From positions 1-41,783 of the forward strand of contig JAGFNK010000451.1 of NCBI GenBank assembly GCA_025769875.1: a stretch of DNA of 41,783 nt, in the 5' to 3' direction. Shown here piece after piece: positions 30,715 to 39,771 of the stretch; positions within the stretch are counted from its first letter, which is position 1, and each line of letters opens with the position of its first letter. Source of the DNA: Russula earlei. Lineage: Eukaryota; Basidiomycota; Agaricomycetes; Russulales; Russulaceae. Position numbers and translations under genes: made by a program. The notes under the pieces are model-generated. The model was not told the origin of the DNA. It was given only the letters and a program-made list of their open reading frames with translations, and ran no database searches.

Positions 30715-32723
30715 GGCCCCTTTTACCAACTGAGAATTCTTGAATCTTGAACTTGAACTTGGATTTTGGGATTTTCTGGGAGTGACAGGAATGACAGGTG
30801 TGATGTAAGTGATAGTAAACTAATATGAGTCTATTTCAAATATGATTTATTTTTTGGTGTGATTTGCTGGGTTTACATGTGATATGTAAAATATTTTTTC
30901 TAACCCTTCCTTCCACTCCTTCCAAGTGGGGTATTGCAAGCATGTCATTAAGGCAGAATATGTGTCACCAATGTGTGGGTGCACATCTTTGTGCAAATTT
31001 TGTATGTGCAGCTCTGGTGAAAATGGGGCTGCAAGCACCCAGATGTTGAGCTCGAGTCTGTAGCAAGCCAGTTCGGGGCATGCTGAGTTTGTGGGGCTGG
31101 ACAGTGATCTGAGATGGTTGTCTTGTGCCAAGGGCAAGAAATGTAAGGAGGAGGAAGGGAGAAGAGAAGGAGAGGAGAGGAAAGCAAGATCACTCATGCA
31201 CAGTTGTTTCTGACTGAAGGTAATGTCATGAACCATTCTCCGGAGAGGGCCCTTGAAGGACCCTTCCTTATAGGAGGAAACTCAGCCTCTATGGTGTCAC
31301 CCTGTTCACACGAGCAAAAGGGGTGAGTAGAGGTGTCCACAATATCATGCGCGCATTGTTGCGCGAGCAATTCTCGGCACAATCGACATACAGCAAGCCC
31401 CACTTAAAGGCAACCCTTCTAGCAACAAAAGACAGTATTAGGGCCTTCCTAAGGACCCTTTGGAACAACCCTAGGAGCTCTACAATAGGCACTAACCTAG
31501 TATCAAAGGCCCTACAATGCGTTATTAGACCAACTCTAATAACTATAGAACAAACTATAAGGCAATACTAAGGACCTTAATAGAAGTATTAGGGTCGACT
31601 CTAGGGACCCTAATAGAACTATATAAGGGCCTTATAAGATAACACTATTCCCTAACCAAACTACAAAGTCCTCAAATGACTGGCCCTAAACTAACTAACA
31701 GGAAATGAATCAGGTGCTCGCACGTGCACTAAAAGCAGTGAACACGTGGACAATGGAAGCTCTTACTCATCAAGAGAAGCCTTCTTACTCAGCAGCTTAC
31801 TGAGCATGACTGAGCATGCTCAGTAAGCGTCCTCCGACTTCTTACTCATCACTCTATCATGCTTGATAACAAGGTTATGACTTATTCCCTATTTAGCAGT
31901 TCTCTTGTAGTATATAAGCGCTCAATAAAGTAGCGGACAGTCCTCAGACTGTCCATTTGTTTATGGCACTCTCCATCCCTGGGATACTCCTTTAAGGACC
32001 GTCCCCTTGTGACTATCCTGGCCTCTTCTCTGCGTAACTGCTCTACTCTCACAGTAACAGTACCTCTCTGGTATTTGTTACTACTCTGGATTCTACTCCT
32101 TGCTCACGCGGTCTTGGATGTCTACCGACTCGTCTTTGAGCTTATCCCTCGCTCTTGAACTGGATAGTTCAACAGTGAGTCTTGACAGGTAAGGGGAACT
32201 CAAGACTGTATTCTTCCTCTTATTTTACTACAGAGTAGCTAGGTGTTTTATATACAGGAGAGAAGTACTAAGGATGAAAGGCATGAAAGGGAGATAGGCA
32301 TGAAAGAGAATTGAGACTGGTCGAGATGGTCGAGGCCATGGTGAAAGGCCTGAGACATGAACATGTCATGTGTGCCAAGGCGTGGCGTGCACACATGGTT
32401 GGTGGCAAGGACTGAGGATGAGACACGAGGAAGGAGGCAAGGTGTGGGAGGAGGCTGAGTGTCATGCATCACGCGCAGTCCGCACATGGTTCCAAGGCCA
32501 GCAATATGGCTCACCTTACAAGTGGGACTGCTCGACTCCGAGTTTGATGCTGACACATCATGTGTAACCCCATATATGCAAATATGCAAATGGCAACAGA
32601 AAGAAATGCATATTAATTTATTATATCACTTACATCACTCCTGTCACTCCTGTCACTCCTGGAAAATCCCGAAATCCAAGTTCAAGTTCAAGATTCAAGA
32701 ATTCTCAGTTGGTAAAAGGGGCC
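30715..32723. mobile_element. PIF/Harbinger-type element with nested solo LTR, TSD TTA
   Basis: Ends GGCCCCTTTTACCAACTGAG and its near-complement, flanked by TTA at 30712-30714 and 32724-32726. Without the 964-bp LTR inside it is about 1.04 kb. It is the parent form of the MITE at 14982-15526, whose two halves match its two ends in reversed orientation. No transposase ORF is present. The internal motif around 32222-32262 is shared with position 826-862. Confidence 0.88.
31224..32187 (+). mobile_element. Solo LTR-B1, TSD GGTAA
   Basis: 964 bp from TGTCATGAACC to TCTTGACA, with GGTAA at 31219-31223 and again at 32188-32192. It contains the palindrome ACTGAGCATGCTCAGT (31809-31824), the stem ATTAGGGTC/GACCCTAAT near 31580-31606, and a TATATAAGC promoter-like box (31913-31921). 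It is very similar to 40519-41478, suggesting recent activity. Confidence 0.95.
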
Positions 32724-32814
32724 TTATACACTCCATTAATGGTGTACATAGTCATAATTCTATGGCTCCAACATCCTTCCCCTCTCTCCATTGTGGCCAA
32801 TGTGCATGCCCAGG

Positions 32815-34167
32815 TGTCATGAACCATTCTCTGGAGAGGGCCCTTGAAGGACCCTTCCTTATGAGAGGAAACCCAGCCTCTATGGTGTCACCCTGTTCAC
32901 ACAAGCAAAAGGGGTGAGTAGAGGTGTCCACAATATTGCGCACGCATTGTCACGTGAGTGATTCTTGGCACAATCAACATACAGCAAGCCCCACTTAAGG
33001 GCAACCCTTTTAGCAATAAAGGACAGTATAAGGGCCTTCCTAAGGGCCCTTTAGGACAACTCTAGGTGCTCTACAATAGGTGCTAACACAGTATCAAAGA
33101 CCCTACAACATGTTATTAGACTAACTCTAATAACTATAGAACGAACTATAAGGCAATACTAAGGACCTTAATAGAAGTATTAGGGTCGACTCTAAGGACC
33201 CTAATAGAACTATATAAGGGGCCTTATAAGATAACACTATTCCCTAGACCAAACTACAAGTCCTCAAATGACTGGCCCTAAACTAACTAACAGAAAATGA
33301 ATCAGGTGCTTGCATGTGTACTAAAGCAGTGAACACATGGACAGTGTAGGCTCTTACTCATCAAGAGAAGCCTTCTTACTCAGCAGCTTACTGAGCATGA
33401 CTGAGCATGCTCAGTAAGCGCACTCCAACTTCTTACTCATCACTCTATTGTGCTTGATAACAAGGTTATGACTTGTTCCCTATTCAGCAGTTCTCTTTGT
33501 TACCGAGTGGTTTGGGGTCCGGAAGATGCCGGAACACCTGAACTATGGACTGCACTGTTTGCATTATGCGTGCGTCAGATCTTGATCATTTATGTTCCTT
33601 GATATCACATTCGGAGCGCGTTGATCGTATCTTTCAGAAGATGTACTGAAGAAGCAATGAGTAGCATTGTTTCTGTCCCAGATGTTCCTGTACCGCCACG
33701 TATGTCGATTCCTTGATTGGGGAAGCACTTAATGCTTCCAGCACCGAGATTGTTTACATAGAAGCAACCTCGCTTCTATGAGCCGCCTTTTTGCTTCTAT
33801 AGCACCAACCAGTACTACAGTAGCATGAACCTTATCCCTGTAGGGCTATATAAAGCCTCCAGTAGAAACAGTTGAGCCTTAAGCTCAACTTAGTTTGCCA
33901 ATCCCAAACAGTTGACTCCTACCCCGTCTGCAGAGCCCCTCTCATCTTGTTGTCATACTCTAGAAGGATCTAACACTCCTTCCCCTCCATGAGTATTGCT
34001 TGCTTGACTCAAGCATATCTGCATTGGTAGGATGCGTTTATAGACGCGACCATTGATCTTATTTAAGGCACTTTGGAGCCTTAACACTCTTGTAGTATAT
34101 AAGCGCTCAATAAAGTAGCAGACAGTCCTCAGACTGTCCATTTGTTTATGGCACTCTCTATCCCTGG
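32815..34167 (+). mobile_element. LTR-B1, 5' part, interrupted and 3'-truncated
   Basis: Two segments, 32815-33497 and 34087/34092-34167, match LTR-B1 collinearly and are separated by the solo LTR at 33498-34086. The copy stops at 34167, where LTR-C begins, and its last ~230 bp are not found downstream, so a deletion followed or accompanied the second insertion. Confidence 0.9.
33498..34086 (+). mobile_element. Solo LTR-E inside LTR-B1, TSD CTCTT
   Basis: 589 bp with TGTTA/TAACA ends (TGTTACCGAG ... CCTTAACA), flanked by CTCTT at 33493-33497 and 34087-34091. It contains a CTATATAAAGC TATA-like box near 33845. No other copy of this family is in the window. Confidence 0.92.
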
Positions 34168-34657
34168 TGTCACAAGTACTGGTACCTCGGACTGGACTGG
34201 CAACCAGACAAGCCTACCTGGACAGCCTCACGTTTCCCACATGTTCTCATGACTCACTTGCCTTGCATGTACCATCACCTTCCAGCGTGTTCTAGTTTGA
34301 TTGTCTCGTTGTTACCTTATGTCTACTATTTGATATAGGAAGTACATGTCTATATAAACCTGTCAGTAGAAGAGGACAAGCCTCAAGCTTGTTCTCTTGT
34401 GAAATATCACTGGATTCAGCTTTGGAACTGTAGGCTTGCAGGCATTCAAGCAATTGTCCCAGAAACTCCTCTATTTCTCTAAGTCTTCAAATGCAAAGAC
34501 TTATCCATTGCACTTCCTCTCCATGGTACACACTAGCCTCTGCTGTGTTGTCACCAAGATCCCTGAATCTCATGAGAACTCGTTGTCTTGCTTGACTCAG
34601 TGCGCACATCCCACATGTGAAATGATTAGTCAGCGACACCGCCCCCAGTCGGTGACA
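34168..34657 (+). mobile_element. LTR-C, probable 5' LTR of a Ty3/gypsy element
   Basis: 490 bp with TGTCAC/GTGACA ends, inserted in LTR-B1. A gag-like region follows in the same orientation (34732 on), so this is taken as its 5' LTR. I could not identify a convincing primer-binding site immediately after it. Fragments of the same LTR lie at 11283-11510 and 12481-12567. Confidence 0.75.
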
Positions 34658-34731
34658 TTAGAACAAGCTTTCCTCTGAACCCTTGACCCCAAACCGCATG
34701 CTCACAAAAGAATACATCAATTTCCTTCAAC

Positions 34732-36263
34732 ATGACTACAATTCGAGACTGGAAGTATAAAGGACTTGCCACACCAACTGTAGAAGGACTGGCAGCTCTC
34801 AAATGTCCATTTGAACTGCTCCCAGATCAAGAGAAGAATGTTCCCTCTATGACTATGTTTGACGATGGCGTTGAATTCTTCACTATACACATGGACAACA
34901 TACCCTGGACTGGCTATTATGTCACCTGGAAAGGTGCCAAAGTAGCCCTAAGTCACCTCTATGGCCTGTGGTTCGAAATCGCGAGACACGGCAACACCTG
35001 GAAAGCAACGCGCGTCACTTGCCTGGCCTTCAGGCTTGCACAAAGCCCCCTTAGAGGTATCAACCTCACAACATTGATAAACTCAGGAGAACCCCTCCCT
35101 AGCTTGAAAGCCCCAAGCTGCACCCTGACACCCAGACCCGCTCCACCAGTCCACGCTCTGATGGAGCTCAAACCCATGACGATGATGAACATCCTCGTTG
35201 CCACCACCGAACCCAAGTCAGCTAAACCCCAACCCGCATCGTCTGGAATGGTGCAGGCCCCTCCTCATGCCTTGTTCACAGGATTTGGAGGACATGGAAT
35301 ATGACCCCCGAGTCCAGACCCTGACCCAGATGATCTTGAAACATGCTCCGACTGTAATTGTGATGCACATGGACCCAAATATGGAAAACTTGAGGGTATT
35401 CCTCCCAAGTTTTTCAATGGCGACTGAGCCTGCATGCATGCGTTCTTGGTCGCGTTCAACAGGTTCATGTCCATGAACCACGACAGCAAGATTGCTAGAG
35501 ATCCTATTAAAAAGTGTGCATACTTTTTATCACTAATGAAAGGACCTAAGGTAGAAGGATGGCTCGAGGCCATGGATCAATGGCTCGAGGATGTGCAAGA
35601 CGACCCCACAAACATTCCGTTAGGTCTCACGGCATGGGAGGCAATGCAACAACAATTCTATTGTACCTTCACCGACTACATGGAATGCGAGAAAGCTCAA
35701 GATAAGCTCAAGAAGCTAAAGATGAAAGATGGCCTCCTGGATGACTACGTGTCTGAATTCCAATTGCTAGCAAGATGCGCTGGACTTGATGTCGATGAGC
35801 CAACAGTCATGTGACTCTTTGCATGGGGACTCCCACAATCCCTAGTTGAGTCATGCCTTGACCTCAAAGATCCCACATCCTTTGCGGATTGGGTAGCAGT
35901 GGCACAGAAACACCATAAGGTCTGGATGCGCAAATGCACAATTCTATCTGATCATTCTAGCACAAGAGGATGAACCCAGACACAATTCCAAGGCAACAGA
36001 CCCTGGGGTCAACTCGCCAATTTGGCTTGGGCCAACCATGGGAACAACCAAGGCAATGCCACACCCGCATGCCCATGCCTCCCACCATGCGACCCAAACA
36101 CCATGGACACCAGTGCAGGCACTGCGAGTAAAGCAGTCACTGAAGCTGAGAAACAGAAACATCGAGAGGAAGGAAGATGCTTTCACTGTTCTCTCAGGGG
36201 ACGCCTAGCCTGGGATTGCCCCATGAAGCTGAAACATGAAGTAACTCGCACACGTGCCACCGA
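34732..36263 (+). pseudogene. Decayed Ty3/gypsy gag
   Basis: Starts at ATG 34732 with 190 open codons of unknown N-terminal sequence. A retrotransposon gag capsid domain follows (35434-35814: FLVAFNRFMSMN, KKCAYFLSLMKGPKVEGWL, W-E-A-M-Q-Q-Q-F, KLKKLKMKDG, DDYVSEFQLLARCAG), then a CCHC-type knuckle CFHCSLRGRLAWDC near 36180 in which the expected His is Arg. In-frame TGA codons at about 35425, 35812 and 35970, plus a frame change near 35290, break it. The element is cut at 36263 by the minus-oriented LTR-D. Protease and pol are absent. Confidence 0.85.
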
Positions 36264-36752
36264 TGTTGAAGCAGATGGGCACAGGTTATGATAAGAGCAA
36301 TAAGATCCTTAAGATCTATCAAAAGATATTTCAGTTTGTGTAAGACAAAACTGTAAATCAGTAATACCTATCAAAAGATATCTACAACGCGTGATTAGAT
36401 GCGATAGATAAGATAGGAAACAGTAAGTACTCACTTCAGTTTGTGTAAGACAAAACTGAAGCGATCTAGCTAATTGAGTGCCTCTTAAATACGCGAAAGC
36501 ATCTCTAAGCAAAGTAATCATAACTACCAACTTGTATCATAAAGGATCAGTCGTTAGTAGCTACCGATTGTCATCAATTAACTTATCATTGTAACATATG
36601 CAGGCTGCAGCATCTGAGCTGAGCTGGTCCGGGCTGATCTGACATGTGAGCGATGTGCATGAGCCAGGAGTGCCCAGTCTGTGGGAGCCGACACGTTAAC
36701 GCGACTGGGCTGTGATTACATCAGACTGCCCAAAGCAGTGGTAATCTCAACA
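36264..36752 (-). mobile_element. LTR-D, 3' LTR of a minus-strand Ty1/copia element
   Basis: 489 bp with TGTTGA/TCAACA ends, homologous to the solo LTR at 13643-14132. No direct repeats flank it (ACCGA and TCCCC). Instead a polypurine tract (36753-36760 on the minus strand) abuts its start, and degenerate copia RT and integrase lie beyond, which marks it as the 3' LTR of a minus-strand copy. Confidence 0.88.
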
Positions 36753-36760
36753 TCCCCCCG
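36753..36760 (-). promoter_or_regulatory. Polypurine tract (plus-strand primer site) of the copia element
   Basis: On the minus strand CGGGGGGA lies directly before TGTTGAG, the first bases of the LTR, exactly where reverse transcription of LTR elements is primed for the second strand. Confidence 0.75.
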
Positions 36761-36903
36761 TGATTGATATAATCGGTCGATGCGAGATAAGATCTGATCC
36801 AGTGACACAAAAGACTGGAGTTGCGTGTGGGCATGCAGCAAAGTGGACCATCAGTGCGTAGACATCCTGATAAGATAGGACTGCAAATGAATGAAAAAGT
36901 GGG

Positions 36904-37060
36904 TGAGTCCAGAGACTGCAAGTCGAAAGACTCCAAAAGGAAGGGTGAATGCATGTGGACGCGTATAAACGCACAGTCGAGAGACTGCAAGAGAAAGTGT
37001 GTGAACGTGTGTGAGCATACAGTCGAGAGACTGCAAAGGAAGTGTGTAAATGCATCCAGA
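36904..37060. repeat. Tandem ~46-bp repeats with CAGTC-GAGA-GACTG hairpin
   Basis: The hairpin-forming CAGTCGAGAGACTG occurs at 36974-36987 and 37020-37033 (period 46), each followed by a GCAA-purine block and GTGTGTRAA. A diverged third and possibly fourth copy lie at 36904-36960. The array sits between the copia 3' LTR and the LTR-like block at 37085. Confidence 0.7.
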
Positions 37061-37084
37061 TGTGCACATAGAGGAGGCTTCCAA

Positions 37085-37913
37085 TGTTACGAACCAAGGC
37101 CAGGTCCTGGCCATGGATTGTCCTATTTCACTCAAGAGAGACCTCTCTCACTTTGCATTGCTGACTCCCTTCTATTTTCTGGGCTATCCCTCCTGTGGTA
37201 CAAGATATCGCTATTGCAAAGGCACTATAACACGACCAGGCACCCGTTTCCTAATCGGGTAATCATCGCGTGGCAGCCACATGGCCACCCAGCCACCATG
37301 GACCCGAAACAGCAGCACAAACTCTTAGAAACTGTTGCATAAATCATCTGACATCATCAAGCCTCCAATGACATCATGGCTGACTGAGCGACTCCACAGT
37401 GACCCCATAGGCTCACTAAGCGCTCCACAGTGATATCATAATGATGTCATCGCTCCACAATGATCAGTAATGTGCTCAGTAAGCCTGAAACTTGACACAA
37501 GCAAGTTTATGCCTCTGTAGTCCTATTGGATGGTACCAAAGAGTCTAGAATAGTCCCAGTGCTTTGTAAATCGACCCTGTACACTGTATATAAGCCCCAA
37601 TGAAGCATGGCAGTCGTCAGACTGTCCATTTGTGATACTCTCATCCTCCTGGGTACTCCCCTGCGACTGCTCAGTTTAAAGTCCACTCTCGTCTTCAAGG
37701 TACTCTTCAACGACCGCCTTGTTTAAAGCCCCTCACTACACTGGCCTCTAGCCTTCACCTTTGTCTCTTGCAACACCTACCAGTCCCTATCTGGTACCTC
37801 CTCGTTGTTTGGCTCGTCCTCCTGTTCAATGCTGCCTTCACCGCGTACCATCTGTTCCGACCCTTGCCCACCTGCTCCTGAGTCCTTAGTGATCAGCAGT
37901 ACATGTCTTGACA
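37085..37913 (+). mobile_element. LTR-like block (family F), probably inserted in the copia remnant
   Basis: Begins TGTTACGAACC after the tandem array. It contains a TATATAAGCCCC box (37587-37598) followed by a GACTGTCCATTTGT block, the same arrangement as in LTR-B, and ends near CTTGACA (37907-37913), after which degenerate copia RT resumes on the minus strand. No target-site duplication was matched, so its limits are approximate; it may be more than one fragment. Confidence 0.5.
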
Positions 37914-39490
37914 AAGTCTGCCATCCCGAGGTGAGACCTCCAAGATTACAGGAGCGGAGTGGAATCCACCATCCCAAAGTGATCCGAGATGTACTGATCA
38001 ATGTCTGTGTTGGCCAAGCGATTGCGTGAAATGCAGATCCCAAGGTATGATGCGATCTCGCCTAGATCTGTCAACTCATAGCGCGTAGACAAAGATAGAT
38101 GTGTGAGGTGTATGCCCACAGAGGTAGGCGTGGAAACTGTGAGAGTCACCTAAGATAGTAACATCATCAACACAGAGGATTGTGATGAAAATGATAATGT
38201 GATCCCCCGCATCTTGGCAATGACATATGCCTGCATGAGAATGCATGCGAGTGAACACGAGCCATTAAGGACTCCATGAGAGCATAAATCCCATGTACGA
38301 TAGGTCTGTGTAAGACCAGATAAGTGCTTTCGGTGTGATGAAACCTTGTGGTTGCTCCAAATGAATCTAATCTTCATCACCCAGTGAGCCGAAGAGGGAC
38401 GCCGACTGGACGTCTTCGGATCTCCCAATCCTATAGTGCAATCAATGCTAATAAAGAGTCACTAAGACTTGGACCTGGCTACTGGTGAGAAGGTTTCATC
38501 AACTGTAATGCCTTTGACTTGGGTGAACCCCTGTGCAATTAGAAGGTGTGCGCAAAATCTCTTAATGGATTTGCATGCTTAACACACCCATGCTGATAAG
38601 ATCAATAAGATCATTGAGATCCCAGGTACCAGTTTACGCAAGTGTGCTGATCACATATGGATATGCGACTTGCCACCTGTCGGCAGAACCCAATAAAGTG
38701 GGCCTTCCCGATATGTAGCCTATTGATCGCTTCCACTGTAGCTGAGCTGTATGCGACAAGCACCCTCTCGGATCTGCATGCACAGTCCCTCTGAGATATT
38801 TCGGATGCGGACGCGAGCAAGACCCAGAATGTCTAAGTGAGAGCAGATGCAGGGAACCGATGGAGTGTCCCGACAGTGCCAAGTGAGATTGGCGTGATGT
38901 ACAGGCTGTGTGCGGTGAGGCAGAATGAGGGGATCTGGCTGTGTGATGCGGGGTAAGGTGAAGTGAGTGTGGTGTGTAGGGAGTCTAATGGGGTTTCCGG
39001 AGATGCACAATCAACCAGTTTATGTGAATATGGCATTTAGTATCACTGATCCTGTAAGGACCAAGAATTGTGCAGGTGGAGCAGTGTTAGTAACATGTCC
39101 CCTGAGTAGCAGTATGTATGTGCTTGTTGCACAACGATAAGATTATGATGGTCAGGCGTGTGCAGATACGCCCTACATCTGAAGACGTGGAATGATGAAG
39201 TTGGATGAAGTGTGCACCAACTGAGAAATGTGTGATGGAGTCCAATCGTAGATATGGATGGCAGCATTAGTATTTAGCTCCAGGACCCGAGAGTGAGACC
39301 AGCGCTGTGCAACAGTGAGTGTGTGTTGTCTCCAAGGGTCTCAGGCCATCTTTCAGCTCCTCTGTTCTCCTGTGGTGAATCTGGCATTGTTAATCTGTGT
39401 GTGATTCCTTGCTGATCCAAGAATGATCTGAGCACATGTTGCCTAATGCCTAGCACCTCAAATTGATCTTGCATGCAGCAGATTGGCTAA
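37914..39490 (-). pseudogene. Ty1/copia pol remnant: integrase end and reverse transcriptase
   Basis: On the minus strand, right to left: the integrase core end with GITHRLTMPDSPQENRGAER (39340-39420; the Glu here corresponds to the third catalytic acid), the integrase tail (VFRCRAYLHTPDH near 39180), and the reverse transcriptase with AQGFTQVKGITVDETFSPVA (38480-38540), a YVDD-box relative ILCVDDVTILGDS near 38160-38180, and ELTDLGEIASYLGICISRNR near 38030-38080. Stops and frame changes are frequent. The integrase N-terminus, gag and 5' LTR are missing: the sequence stops at about 39490, just before the Harbinger element. The order integrase-RT is diagnostic of copia rather than gypsy. Confidence 0.85.
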
Positions 39491-39771
39491 GGTACCATAG
39501 ATAATTTGTAGCCGAGGATCCGATTGCTAAGGCCCCATACAGCAAGCGAGATTTCTTGAAACTTGAACTTGGAACTTGAATTTTGGAATTAGCTGGAAGT
39601 GACAGGAGTGACAGGTGTGATGACAGTGACATGTCATATGATTAACTAATATCAGTTGTTTTTGTCTGTTAACTGTAATTCACATATTTGCATATGTGAT
39701 GTTGTGTAATGACTTGGGCTCGGGAACGATTGGCATGTCAATCTTTCTACCCCCCACCTCCACCACCCCAT

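Noticed and set aside
36264..36752. Independent solo LTR insertion in the gypsy gag
   Set aside because: No direct repeat flanks it, and a polypurine tract plus copia pol continue on one side, so it is the 3' LTR of a truncated element.
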